Shown here: positions 16,813-25,993 of the stretch, one piece after another | Layout of the letters: every line of letters begins with the position of its first letter | How positions within the stretch are numbered: position 1 is the first letter of the stretch | Source: an uncultured Eubacterium sp. | Lineage (GTDB): Bacteria > Bacillota > Clostridia > Lachnospirales > Lachnospiraceae | DNA: 57,221 nt | Direction of reading: 5' to 3' | Assembly (NCBI GenBank): GCA_910584065.1 | Contig: CAJTZN010000022.1 | Coordinates: 1 to 57,221 of the forward strand | The notes under the pieces: model-generated | Database searches by the model: none | What the model was told of the DNA's origin: nothing | Seen by the model: the letters and a program-made list of their open reading frames with translations, nothing else | Position numbers and translations under genes: made by a program

Positions 16813-17460
16813 ATGAGCTTTTCCACTATGCTATCTCAAATGTCCGAGGGTATGCTGAGTACCCTCGGCATCTTCGCCCTGACATTACTATTTTCCCTGC
16901 CGCTCGGCTTTGTCATCGCGTTCGGCAGGATGTCGAAGATCAAATGGATCAGCGGCGTGACCCGCGTATTTATCTCTGTTATGCGCGGAACGCCGCTCAT
17001 GCTGCAGCTCATGGTAGTTTACTTCTTTCCGTTCTACCTGTTCGGGCTGCCGATCGCCTCATGGCGCTTTCCGTCCATCATCGTCGGATTCGCCGTCAAC
17101 TATGCTGCCTATTTCGCGGAAATATACCGCTCCGGCATCGAGGCCATACCCAAAGGCCAGTATGAAGCTGCGACCATTCTCGGTTACAGCCGCGCACAAA
17201 CGTTTTTCAAAATCATTCTGCCACAGGTGATCAAGATCATACTGCCATCCGTGACAAATGAGATCATCACGCTCGTCAAAGACACATCCCTGGCCTACTC
17301 CCTGTCTTATATGGAAATGTTCAGCATGGCAAAACAGATCGCCGCGCGCGAGACAACCCTGATGCCGTTCGCGATCTCCGCTGTCTTTTACTACGTCTTC
17401 AACCTGCTCGTAACTGTCGTCATGGAAAAACTGGAAAAGAAAATGAACTACTATAAATAG
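16813..17460 (+). CDS. Amino-acid ABC transporter permease (HisM/GlnP family)
   Basis: A 215-residue inner-membrane permease with about five membrane helices. It has the EAA-loop pattern EAATILGYSRAQTFFKIILPQ and the RGTPLMLQL and GIEAIPKGQYEA blocks of the polar amino-acid uptake family. It lies between the binding protein and the ATPase in the standard order, and only one permease gene is present, so a homodimer is expected. Confidence 0.95.
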   Translation: MSFSTMLSQMSEGMLSTLGIFALTLLFSLPLGFVIAFGRMSKIKWISGVTRVFISVMRGTPLMLQLMVVYFFPFYLFGLPIASWRFPSIIVGFAVNYAAYFAEIYRSGIEAIPKGQYEAATILGYSRAQTFFKIILPQVIKIILPSVTNEIITLVKDTSLAYSLSYMEMFSMAKQIAARETTLMPFAISAVFYYVFNLLVTVVMEKLEKKMNYYK

Positions 17461-17472
17461 GAGGAACCGGCT

Positions 17473-18234
17473 TTGAACACCTATCTTGAAATGAATCATG
17501 TGAAAAAATCATTCGGCGCGCTGAATGTGCTAAAAGATATATCCCTCAAAGTACACGAGGGCGAAGTCCTCTCGATCATCGGGCCATCGGGTTCGGGCAA
17601 ATCTACCCTTTTACGGTGCGCCACATTGTTAGAAACAATGGATTACGGCGATTTATACTATCTGGGTGAGGCAGCCGCCAGGATTGAGGGAAACACGAGC
17701 GTCTACGCCAAAAATTCCGAGCTTGAAAAGATCCGCCAGTCGTTCGGACTCGTTTTCCAGAATTTTAACCTCTTTCCCCATTACACCGTGTTGAAAAACA
17801 TCACGGACGCGCCGATTCACATCCAGAAGCGCCCGAAAAACAAGGTACTTCAGGAAGCCGCTGAACTGTTAAAAAAAATGGGACTCGAGGAAAAAGCTCA
17901 CGATTATCCACACCAGCTTTCCGGCGGGCAGCAGCAGCGTGTCGCCATCGCGCGGACGATGGCCCTAAACCCGAAAGTACTCTTTTTTGACGAACCGACA
18001 TCGGCACTCGATCCGGAACTCACCGGCGAAGTACTGAAAGTAATCAAATCCCTGGCAGAAGCAAAGATGACAATGGTCATCGTCACACACGAAATGGAAT
18101 TCGCCAAAAACATTTCCGACCGCGTCATTTTTATGGATAAAGGCGTGATCGCTGTTGAGGGAACGCCGGACGAAGTGTTTAACTCCGATCATGTGAGAAT
18201 GAATGAATTTCTGGGGAAATTGAAAACTGACTAA
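17473..18234 (+). CDS. Amino-acid ABC transporter ATP-binding protein (GlnQ/HisP family)
   Basis: A 253-residue ATPase that powers the importer. It has Walker A GPSGSGKST, signature LSGGQQQRVAIAR, Walker B VLFFDEPTSALDPEL and the switch VTHEME. The start is probably TTG at 17473, 8 bases after AGGAGG; the ATG at 17491 is an alternative. It ends the operon, followed by a hairpin at 18277-18304. Confidence 0.95.
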   Translation: MNTYLEMNHVKKSFGALNVLKDISLKVHEGEVLSIIGPSGSGKSTLLRCATLLETMDYGDLYYLGEAAARIEGNTSVYAKNSELEKIRQSFGLVFQNFNLFPHYTVLKNITDAPIHIQKRPKNKVLQEAAELLKKMGLEEKAHDYPHQLSGGQQQRVAIARTMALNPKVLFFDEPTSALDPELTGEVLKVIKSLAEAKMTMVIVTHEMEFAKNISDRVIFMDKGVIAVEGTPDEVFNSDHVRMNEFLGKLKTD

Positions 18235-18276
18235 ACCAATTGAATTTTCTACAGGAGTAGTGATATGGTCAAAACA

Positions 18277-18304
18277 AAAAGCCCTGCTAAAAGCAAGGGC
18301 TTTT
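18277..18304. terminator. Terminator between convergent genes
   Basis: AAAAGCCCTGC pairs with GCAAGGGCTTTT (one bulge) around a TAAAA loop. The arms supply A/T runs on both sides, so it can end both the importer operon and the ABC-class ATPase gene. Confidence 0.75.
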
Positions 18305-18343
18305 CACATTTCTGCCGCGCAGTTCGTATGGATAGGTTTGTTT

Positions 18344-20062
18344 CTACAACTGTCGATAACGATTCAGGCAGGCAAAGATCTCCTGTCTTCTCGGCATCGC
18401 CAATCCAGAATACACACCCCTGTCCCCGCAGATGCCGGCAAATCCTTTTTCCCTCATCTTCTTTTCCAAATGATCCACGACCTGGACAAGAGTTTTCTTC
18501 CCATCGAAGATACGCAGTTCAGCGTATTTTACAATCTGCGCGAGCATAGATAACTGTTCCGGGTCCGCCAGCTGCTCCAAATAGCGCAGATTGATCGTCT
18601 CACGGTCGATGCTGATGCCATCCATCCCCATCGTTTTCATCTTGATCCGGTCACTGCCCGCCAGCTTCCGGTTCTGTGAAAAGGTACGTTGAAACGCAGG
18701 CTTGCCAAACGCCGGACTGTCCAGCGCGTCCGCCCCTGCGTCTGTCCCCGCGCAGAGCCGCGCCTGCTCCTTTGCGAATTCTGTTATATCCGCCGGTACA
18801 TAGCGGTTCATCTGCACGATACAGTCAGCCTTGTAAAAATAACTGCCCGAGCTTCCTGCTACCAATACCGTCGAAATCCCGTACTCCTCATACAATTCAC
18901 GGATCCTCTCGATATACGGCGTGATCGGCTCCTCCTCTCGGTGTACGACACGCTGCATCAACTCGTCCCGGATCATAAAATTCGTAGCGCTCGTATCCTC
19001 ATCGATCAGGAACACATCGCTGCCGGTCTCCATCGCCTCTACGACATTTGCCGCCTGTGAAGTACTGCCGCTCGCATCCTCCGTGCAAAAAACATCTGTC
19101 TCTTTTCCATTTGGAAGATTTCGGATAAACATGGAAATATCTACATCACGGACACTTCTTCCATCTTCCGCGCGCAGTTTCATGGCCGTATCATCGGTGA
19201 TCACAAATTCCCTGCCGTCTCCGGCGATATGATTGTATACTCCTAACTCCAAAGCTTTTAACAGCGTGGATTTCCCGTGATATCCGCCGCCGACGATGAG
19301 CGTCACGCCTTTTTTAATGCCCATGCCAACGATCTTCCCCTTGTTTGGCAGCGTCAGTTCGACTTCCATTGAGGGAGGCGACTGAAACGGCACGGCACCC
19401 TTCATCGGCCGGGAACTCACACCGGATTCCCGTGGAAGGATCGCCCCATTCGCCACAAACGCCACCAGTCCGCGCTGCTTTAACTCATTCCTCACCGCAT
19501 GCTGATCCTCTGCCAGCTGCGCCGTTTTCTGCAGTTTCCCTGCATCCAGCGCCTTATAATATAAACTCTTTCCCGCGCACTTAGGCAGAAAATCAAATAA
19601 AATCTTCTCTAATTCCCTGGCATTGATCGTCCTGCCATTTGCCGGAAAGCCGATTTCCATACGCAGGATCAGATTTCCCGTGTCCGCCTCCAGCTGACAC
19701 CCGCTCCGCTCTAACACTTCCTGGCCCGGACTGCTCACAGACATCAGGCCCGATTTTCCTGACCCCTTTGCCTGAAACGATACGGTGCGCAGCTGTTTCC
19801 CCATCTCGCGCAGCAGCGTGTCTTCCAATGCCGTCTTCTGACATGGCAGACGGTAAAGTTCTTCTGGAAATGCCGCCGTCCCGCCATCGACATGGATACT
19901 GACTTTCGACGGCGCGGCAAACGGATCCCCCTGTACATGCTCGATGTCCAGCACATACTCTGGAAAACGGTATGTACCGCGAAGCTGCTTATAGGCCGGA
20001 TACCCTTTACGGTCGATCTGCCGCAGCATATTTCGTAATTCTTGTGATGTATTCACACTCAT
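18344..20062 (-). CDS. ABC-class ATPase domain protein (predicted ATPase of the ABC class)
   Basis: A 572-residue soluble protein matching the conserved family of stand-alone ABC-type ATPases with no transporter partner. The P-loop is VGGGYHGKSTLLKALELGVY near residue 255, and the acidic strand DVFLIDEDTSATNFM is a Walker B followed by the D-loop. Residues 1-230 form the family's N-terminal domain; the C-terminal part continues to CLNRYRQL. The start is ATG 20062, but GGAGG is only one base away; the GTG two codons later (20056) has ideal spacing and may be used. Function of the family is not established. Confidence 0.8.
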   Translation of the reverse strand: MSVNTSQELRNMLRQIDRKGYPAYKQLRGTYRFPEYVLDIEHVQGDPFAAPSKVSIHVDGGTAAFPEELYRLPCQKTALEDTLLREMGKQLRTVSFQAKGSGKSGLMSVSSPGQEVLERSGCQLEADTGNLILRMEIGFPANGRTINARELEKILFDFLPKCAGKSLYYKALDAGKLQKTAQLAEDQHAVRNELKQRGLVAFVANGAILPRESGVSSRPMKGAVPFQSPPSMEVELTLPNKGKIVGMGIKKGVTLIVGGGYHGKSTLLKALELGVYNHIAGDGREFVITDDTAMKLRAEDGRSVRDVDISMFIRNLPNGKETDVFCTEDASGSTSQAANVVEAMETGSDVFLIDEDTSATNFMIRDELMQRVVHREEEPITPYIERIRELYEEYGISTVLVAGSSGSYFYKADCIVQMNRYVPADITEFAKEQARLCAGTDAGADALDSPAFGKPAFQRTFSQNRKLAGSDRIKMKTMGMDGISIDRETINLRYLEQLADPEQLSMLAQIVKYAELRIFDGKKTLVQVVDHLEKKMREKGFAGICGDRGVYSGLAMPRRQEIFACLNRYRQL

Positions 20063-20114
20063 TCCTCCAATCCCGAGGCGCAGCGAAAGATGCGCGCTCT
20101 TATAAACAAAGAAA

Positions 20115-20142
20115 GTCCCCCACAATAAACGATGTGGGGGAC
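20115..20142 (-). terminator. Perfect 10-bp hairpin with T-rich tail, end of chemosensory operon
   Basis: GTCCCCCACA and TGTGGGGGAC pair perfectly around an 8-base loop. On the minus strand it is followed by TTTCTTTGTTT, as in an intrinsic terminator. It is the last of four hairpins downstream of the MCP gene. Confidence 0.75.
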
Positions 20143-20144
20143 AA

Positions 20145-20210
20145 CCCCTCATAAGGCCAGAGGGGGATACCCCTCATAAAACAGAGGGGCAGCTCTCAAA
20201 AACATGAGAG
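20145..20210 (-). repeat. Three further tandem hairpins downstream of the MCP gene
   Basis: Three stem-loops at 20193-20210 (CTCTCA/TGAGAG), 20170-20189 (CCCCTC/GAGGGG) and 20145-20165 (CCCCTC/GAGGGG) form degenerate copies of a roughly 25-base unit with a TG(T/G)-rich loop on the minus strand. They lie between the MCP stop and the terminator at 20115-20142. Confidence 0.75.
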
Positions 20211-20219
20211 GGTGATAAA

Positions 20220-21695
20220 TCAATATTTACCAAAATCATCACCGAGAGAGATCACCTGCTCATTTGCGCTGGATACCGACGGTGAAGAATAGGAACTCTG
20301 GTAAGAAGAAACACCAGCTCCTGCACTGCCGGAACCAAGGTTGTAAATGGAGAGCAGTTCGCGCATTCTCGATGCCTGATTCGAAAGTTCCTCACTCGCC
20401 GATGCACATTCCTCACTGGCTGCCGAGTTATTCTGAACAACCTGGGATACCTGCGTGATCGCCTGCTCGATCTGTCCAACTGCCGTAGCCTGGTAATTCG
20501 AAGATTCTGCAATACCCTTGATGATTTCTTCGCTTTCCTGTACGACTGTCGTAATCGCCTCCATCGCTTTTGCCGCATCGTCCAAAATCTGGGATCCGGA
20601 CTGCACTTTACTGATTGAATTCTCAATCAGATCTGCGGTCTCAGCAGATGCCTCGGCACTCTTTGCTGCCAGGCTGCGAACCTCTTCTGCTACAACGGCG
20701 AAACCTTTTCCTGCTTCACCGGCTCTTGCTGCCTCGACAGCTGCATTCAGAGCAAGAATATTTGTCTGGAATGCTATATCGTCGATTACTTTGATGATCT
20801 TAGCGATGCTCTCAGAAGACTTATTAATATCTTCCATTGCGGCGATCGTTTCTTTCATCTGAGCATTTCCCTTCTTCACATCGTTGATTGCACGAATTAC
20901 AAGATCTGCCGCCTCATTAGCCTGATCCGCATTTTCTTTCGTCTTATCTGCGATCTCATCAATTGAAGCAGTGATCTGCTGGATCGCACTTGCCTGCTCT
21001 GTAGAACCCTGTGCCAATGTCTGGCTCGTGCTTGCTACCTGAGAAGAACTAAGCGTCACCCTGGAACCTGCGTCACTGATACTGGACAACGCATTCAGGT
21101 TATCCTCAACCAGCTTCTTTAAGGAATTGCCAAGTACATCATCCGGCGAGCTCGGAGTTACCGTAATCGTCAGATTTCCTTTGGATACCTCTTCTGCAAT
21201 GTTCGCCTGCGCCTTTATATTATCAATAACTTTTGTATACTCGTCTATCAGTTCTCCAAATTCATCGTTGTTATATTTCACCATCTCAATGTTGACACGG
21301 CCGGCCGCGATATCTTTCGCCGCACTCGACAGCTGAGCCACAGATTTTGCAATCTGCTTAATGAGAGATAACGCAATGAACAGGACAAGAAGGACAGAAA
21401 CAGCTACCATAACAAGATTAATGATATTTGTCGTCTGAGCCAATCTGTTAATGACTTCCAGTTCTTCCTCATTGTTTTGCTGAAGCGTATTGACGATAAT
21501 ATCTGCCTTTTCCTGATTGGCACCGATCTCAATCATCTTATCCTCAACAAATCCGATCTGATTGCTGACCATCTTGTTCACTTCACTGTTGATGCTGCGG
21601 ACCGAAACCATTCCCACTGCTACATTAATGATCATAAGAACAACAGGAACAATAAAACCTAAAATCATTTTTGTTTTCATCTTCATGTTTTTCAT
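20220..21695 (-). CDS. Methyl-accepting chemotaxis protein
   Basis: A 491-residue chemoreceptor with two membrane helices (about 8-30 and 92-115) flanking only about 60 extracellular residues, too small for a normal ligand domain. A HAMP-like segment (LIKQIAKSVAQLSSAAKDIAAG) and a second repeat follow, then the signalling hairpin DIAFQTNILALNAAVEAARA and GEAGKGFAVVAEEVRSLA. The tail is Ser/Gly/Tyr-rich and lacks a CheR-tethering pentapeptide. It is last in the chemosensory operon, 3 bases after cheW, so it is the likely dedicated receptor of this pathway. Confidence 0.95.
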   Translation of the reverse strand: MKNMKMKTKMILGFIVPVVLMIINVAVGMVSVRSINSEVNKMVSNQIGFVEDKMIEIGANQEKADIIVNTLQQNNEEELEVINRLAQTTNIINLVMVAVSVLLVLFIALSLIKQIAKSVAQLSSAAKDIAAGRVNIEMVKYNNDEFGELIDEYTKVIDNIKAQANIAEEVSKGNLTITVTPSSPDDVLGNSLKKLVEDNLNALSSISDAGSRVTLSSSQVASTSQTLAQGSTEQASAIQQITASIDEIADKTKENADQANEAADLVIRAINDVKKGNAQMKETIAAMEDINKSSESIAKIIKVIDDIAFQTNILALNAAVEAARAGEAGKGFAVVAEEVRSLAAKSAEASAETADLIENSISKVQSGSQILDDAAKAMEAITTVVQESEEIIKGIAESSNYQATAVGQIEQAITQVSQVVQNNSAASEECASASEELSNQASRMRELLSIYNLGSGSAGAGVSSYQSSYSSPSVSSANEQVISLGDDFGKY

Positions 21696-21698
21696 GTT

Positions 21699-22247
21699 TT
21701 ATACCTCTCCTTCTTCTTCATCGACAACCATGTCATTTGCCTGCTCCGCTACCGCAAGATCCTCATCGTTTAACAGCTTATCCGGATCCAGCAGCAGTTT
21801 CACAGAATCTCCAACCTTGCCAATGCCATATACATATTTATGATGCTGCTTATCTGCACGACCGATGGATGGCGGCGGCAGTATGTTATCATCTTTGATC
21901 TCTACTACCTCTGCTATTTTCTCCACGATCAGCCCAACCGTTGTTGATTTTACATTAATGACAATGATACATGTTCTGTCATTATATTCAATCGCAGGTT
22001 GTTTGAACCTCAACCGCACATCAATGACGGGAATCACTTTCCCCCTCAGATTGATCAGGCCTTTGATATAACTTTCTGTCTCAGGAATCGCCGTAATGGA
22101 CTGAAATTGAATGATCTCATTCACATACTCAATTTTAAGCCCAAAGTACTCATTTCCCGATTTGAAGGTCATATATTTTCCCCTCTGAGCGTTGTGCTCG
22201 TCTGATTCGGTTGTGACGTCTAACTTCAATTCGCTTGTCTCAGCCAT
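21699..22247 (-). CDS. cheW: Chemotaxis coupling protein
   Basis: A 182-residue CheW-domain protein linking receptor to CheA. Recognisable strands are FGLKIEYVNEIIQF, ITAIPETESYIKGLINLRGK, VIPVIDVRLRF and TVGLIVEKIAEV, the core of the CheW fold. The tail is strongly acidic (VVDEEEGEV). I start at the ATG 22247, 9 bases after AAGGAAGG; a GTG three codons upstream is possible. It follows cheA by 27 bases. Confidence 0.95.
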   Translation of the reverse strand: MAETSELKLDVTTESDEHNAQRGKYMTFKSGNEYFGLKIEYVNEIIQFQSITAIPETESYIKGLINLRGKVIPVIDVRLRFKQPAIEYNDRTCIIVINVKSTTVGLIVEKIAEVVEIKDDNILPPPSIGRADKQHHKYVYGIGKVGDSVKLLLDPDKLLNDEDLAVAEQANDMVVDEEEGEV

Positions 22248-22274
22248 AGGGTACACCCTTCCTTTCTGTAAATA

Positions 22275-24440
22275 TTATGCTTCATCTACTAATCCACCCG
22301 GATCCAGAATCAAAGCAATGCTTCCGTCACCAAGCTGTGTACATCCTGACAAACCTTTCACCTTCTTGATATACGAAGGAATCGGTTTCACCACGATCTC
22401 CTGTTCACCAATAAGCCGGTCAACAAAAACACAAACTTTTTTGTCTTCTACTTCAAGGATCAGCATAATCCCATTTTCCACCGACTCCTGATATTCCTCT
22501 AAGCCGTACCACTTGCCCAGACGGAGCACCGGATAACATTCCCCGCGGATCATGATATACTCATCGCCATTCGGCTCCTGGAACATCATATCTTCCTTCA
22601 CGCGGAAAAATTCTTTGATCACTCCCGTTTCCAGTACAAAAGAGGAAGTTCCTGTCTCCATGACGATACCGTCAATGATCGCCAACGTCAGCGGAATCTT
22701 CAAACTCATGGTACTTCCCATGCCCGGCGCGCTCTCGATATCAAGCGTACCTCCGATGGACTGGATATTCTGTACGACGACGTCCATTCCGACTCCCCGT
22801 CCTGAATACTCCGTGATCGTCTCATTGGTAGAAAATCCCGGCAGTGTGATAAACTGGTAGACTTCCTTATCCTTATAAGCGGAATCCGGTTTATTATCTT
22901 CCAGTAATCCCTGTTTTCTCGCCTTCGCCAGTATTTTATCGCGCTCCAGCCCTTTTCCATTGTCCTCTACGCAGATCCACACTTTTCCCGCTTCTGTCCG
23001 CGCCGACAGTGTAACCTTTCCTTTATCAGCCTTACCGCTGTCCATGCGCTCCTCGTTCGTCTCGATCCCGTGATCCACCGCATTTCGAACGAGATGCATG
23101 AGCGGATCCGAAATCTGCTCCACAATATTTTTATCCACCTCGGTCTGATCCCCGACCATCTCAAACTCGATATCTTTTCCGAGTTTTCTCGACACATCGA
23201 AGACGATACGGTTCATCTTCTGGAACGTATTCGTCAGCGGAACCATTCGCATCGACATGATCACATTCTGCAGATCCGTGGAAACTTTCGACAGCTGTGC
23301 CGCCGCCTTGTTGAAACTGTCCAGGTTCAGGCCCGGTACTTTCAGATCCGGATTTTGCAGGACGACCGACTCGGAAATCACGAGTTCCCCGATCAGATCC
23401 ATCAACTGGTTCATCTTTGCCACGTCTACACTAATATACGACGTCTTTTCTGTCTTGGATTTGTTCCTCGCCAATTTTTTATGCTTGCCCGGCTCCTTTG
23501 ACTTAATGACATAATCACCAGGCGCCACCTGCGGTTTTTCTGCCTTTTGCTTTTTCTCTTCCTCCGCAGCCTGTACCTTCGTCTCAATCTCTTCCACGCT
23601 GGACTCCAGATCGATCCGCACCGGCTGGTCGGATTCTTCTTCTCCGAAATCAAATCCCTGAAGGAACTCCTCCGCCTTGCATTCAAACACGCCGACCTTC
23701 TCAATGTCATATCCGACACCGATGATATTGCGGATCTCTTCTTCCGAGGCCTGCGCCTGCAAAAGGATACGAAAGCCATCCTGCAGAATAATATCCGCAC
23801 TGTTCTCATCCGAAATGATATCCTCCGGAGAATACAACAGATCTTCTGCGATTTCCTTTAGTGCATATACGGTTTTATAGGCATGGATATTCGCCATTTC
23901 CGTTTCCGGAAAGAACGTAATATAAATTTTATAAAAACGGCTGGCACTCGTCGCCACAGGCGCAATGTAGAAGTGCTTTGGTTCTTCGTGCTTATTTTCA
24001 GGCGGCGGCGCCGCGCCCTCCTCTTCCGCACCATCTTTCAGCGTCCCCAGAAATTTATCAAGTTCTGCGATCATTTCCGTGGCGTCGCCATCCGCCGGAT
24101 CTCCTTCTCTGATCTTATCCATCTCATTCGTGATAAAATCTGCTACATCCAGCACATGTGCTACAAGTTCTACATGTGGCACGTTTTCCGGGTGGGATTC
24201 CCGCAGAAAATAAAATACATCTTCCAGCTTATGCGATATCGCCGTGATATTATCAAACATCATAATACCTGACGAACCCTTGATCGTGTGCATCGTTCGG
24301 AATATTTCATTTATGCTGTCTTCGTCAAAGCAATCCGCATCTTTCTGATCCAAAACCATTTCCTGAAGCTGCTCCAAAAGCTGCTCATTCTCAAACAGGT
24401 ACATGTCCAGCATGCCGTCTGTGTTAAATTCCTCAGCCAT
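22275..24440 (-). CDS. cheA: Chemotaxis histidine kinase
   Basis: A 721-residue sensor kinase. Domains in order: Hpt/P1 with phospho-histidine His51 (RTMHTIKGSSGIM); a middle P2-like region (about 155-290); a dimerisation domain (MNQLMDLIGELVISESVV, near 345); HATPase with HLVRNAVDHGIET, CVEDNGKGLERDKI and YSGRGVGMDVV; and a C-terminal CheW-like domain ending LILDPGGLVDEA. All catalytic motifs are intact. AGGAGAAGG lies before the ATG. It would phosphorylate the CheY-like and CheB proteins encoded next to it. Confidence 0.97.
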   Translation of the reverse strand: MAEEFNTDGMLDMYLFENEQLLEQLQEMVLDQKDADCFDEDSINEIFRTMHTIKGSSGIMMFDNITAISHKLEDVFYFLRESHPENVPHVELVAHVLDVADFITNEMDKIREGDPADGDATEMIAELDKFLGTLKDGAEEEGAAPPPENKHEEPKHFYIAPVATSASRFYKIYITFFPETEMANIHAYKTVYALKEIAEDLLYSPEDIISDENSADIILQDGFRILLQAQASEEEIRNIIGVGYDIEKVGVFECKAEEFLQGFDFGEEESDQPVRIDLESSVEEIETKVQAAEEEKKQKAEKPQVAPGDYVIKSKEPGKHKKLARNKSKTEKTSYISVDVAKMNQLMDLIGELVISESVVLQNPDLKVPGLNLDSFNKAAAQLSKVSTDLQNVIMSMRMVPLTNTFQKMNRIVFDVSRKLGKDIEFEMVGDQTEVDKNIVEQISDPLMHLVRNAVDHGIETNEERMDSGKADKGKVTLSARTEAGKVWICVEDNGKGLERDKILAKARKQGLLEDNKPDSAYKDKEVYQFITLPGFSTNETITEYSGRGVGMDVVVQNIQSIGGTLDIESAPGMGSTMSLKIPLTLAIIDGIVMETGTSSFVLETGVIKEFFRVKEDMMFQEPNGDEYIMIRGECYPVLRLGKWYGLEEYQESVENGIMLILEVEDKKVCVFVDRLIGEQEIVVKPIPSYIKKVKGLSGCTQLGDGSIALILDPGGLVDEA

Positions 24441-24512
24441 GTCCTTCTCCTTTCCTGCATATTTATAACCATGTTGCCCGCGTCATTTGCGGGTTTGGCT
24501 CCTTCGTTATCG

Positions 24513-24905
24513 TCATATCAGATTCAGTTTTTTCAGTGCCTGTTCAAACCTTCCCTGATCGATGGGCTTGCCCGAATAGATCGTACATCCCAACTCAAAT
24601 GCCATCTTGACATTTTTCTCTTCATTCAGGGCAGTCGTCATGATGACCTTAACCGCCTCATCCTCTGGTACATTCCTTTCTGCCTCCAAATTCCGGATAC
24701 CTACCAGTGCCTGATACCCATCCATAACCGGCATCATGATATCCAAGCAGATCAAATCGTATGGCTCGCCATCTTCCAGAGCCATCATGAACGCGTCCAC
24801 CGCTTCCATTCCATCCACAGTGACATCGCACTCACCGTACTTTGACAGGAAATTCACCATAAATTTCCGTGTTACAAAATCATCCTCTGCTAATAGAATC
24901 TTCAT
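24513..24905 (-). CDS. CheY-like single-domain response regulator
   Basis: A 130-residue receiver domain without an output domain. The acid pocket is AEDD near the start, the phospho-acceptor lies in LICLDIMMPVMDGYQAL (Asp near residue 55), the Thr switch is in IMTTAL, and the Lys in YSGKPID. It lies between cheA and cheB and is the probable diffusible output or phosphate sink. The insertion between strands (NLEAERNVPEDEAVK) is longer than in classical CheY, so it may not be the motor-binding form. Confidence 0.9.
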   Translation of the reverse strand: MKILLAEDDFVTRKFMVNFLSKYGECDVTVDGMEAVDAFMMALEDGEPYDLICLDIMMPVMDGYQALVGIRNLEAERNVPEDEAVKVIMTTALNEEKNVKMAFELGCTIYSGKPIDQGRFEQALKKLNLI

Positions 24906-24917
24906 GCTCTCTCTCCT

Positions 24918-25946
24918 TTACATTTTATTCAGCAATGAGTATGTCCTTGCCGCAATATCGGACAATTTCTCCTGATACTGCACGGCACCCAGATCATAGG
25001 CAACCTTAGGCATTCCATAAACAATACTTGTCGATTCATCCTGGCCGATCGTTTTCGCGCCGGCCCTTCTCATCGCCAGCAACCCTTTCGCGCCGTCGCC
25101 GCCCATACCTGTAAGTATGATGCCGAGCGCGTTCGGGCCAGCCACTTTGGCAACAGAATCAAACATCACATCCACAGACGGGCAGTGTCCGTTCACCTTC
25201 GGGCCGTTTTTGCATTCGATCTGATACCCGCCGTTCACCTCTACAATGCGCATATGCCTGTCTCCCCCCGGAGCGACGAGCATAAGTCCCGGCGTCACAC
25301 GGTCTCCCGTTTTTGCCTCCCTCACCTCGACCTGACACTGGTCGTTCAGACGTTTGGCGTACATTTCCGTAAATCCCGGCGGCATGTGCTGGACTACGAT
25401 GATACCGGGCATATCCGGCCCAAATTCCTTGGCCACCGCCAGCGTCGCCTCCGTTCCTCCCGTGGAGGCCCCGATCGCCACAAGCACCTTTTTATTTTTT
25501 AATTTGAGAGGACTCCTCGTCTGCATCATCAAAGGTTTTCTGATATTGCCGATCTGCGCGGAAGACGCGATCTTCACTTTCACGATAAGTTCATTTCGGA
25601 TAAAGTCCTCCAGCTGAGCCCGGTTTGACACCGCAGGTTTTGCCACAAAATCGACAGCGCCCGCATTCAGCGCGTCAAACACTTTATCGCTCAGTGAACT
25701 GATCACAATGGTAGGAAGCGGATACTGCGGCATAAGCTTCCTTAAAAATTCAATGCCGCTCATTCGGGGAAGTTCCACATCCAGTGTCATAACATCCGGC
25801 TTCAACGCGAGAATCGCGTCCCTCGCCTGAAATGGATCTCCTGCTGTTCCAACTACATGTATTGATGGATCCCGGTTCAGATTTTGTACCAAAAGTTCTC
25901 TGAATACCATAGAATCCTCTACTACTAAAACCTTAATGGGCTGCAT
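24918..25946 (-). CDS. cheB: Chemotaxis response regulator protein-glutamate methylesterase
   Basis: A 342-residue protein with an N-terminal receiver (VVEDSMVFRELL, acceptor Asp in MTLDVELPRMSG) and a C-terminal methylesterase. The esterase has AIGASTGGTEA (catalytic Ser), VVQHMPPGFT (His) and LTGMGGDGAKGLL (Asp). It removes receptor methyl groups or deamidates receptor glutamines, opposing the CheR encoded directly upstream. Full length and intact. Confidence 0.97.
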   Translation of the reverse strand: MQPIKVLVVEDSMVFRELLVQNLNRDPSIHVVGTAGDPFQARDAILALKPDVMTLDVELPRMSGIEFLRKLMPQYPLPTIVISSLSDKVFDALNAGAVDFVAKPAVSNRAQLEDFIRNELIVKVKIASSAQIGNIRKPLMMQTRSPLKLKNKKVLVAIGASTGGTEATLAVAKEFGPDMPGIIVVQHMPPGFTEMYAKRLNDQCQVEVREAKTGDRVTPGLMLVAPGGDRHMRIVEVNGGYQIECKNGPKVNGHCPSVDVMFDSVAKVAGPNALGIILTGMGGDGAKGLLAMRRAGAKTIGQDESTSIVYGMPKVAYDLGAVQYQEKLSDIAARTYSLLNKM

Positions 25947-25993
25947 ACCTCTTCATCCCTTCCTCAAAATAATCTATGAAAACATTCTTCAGT

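Noticed and set aside
20115..20210. Possible CRISPR-like repeat run
   Set aside because: The units are self-complementary hairpins of unequal sequence and there are no regular spacers or cas genes.
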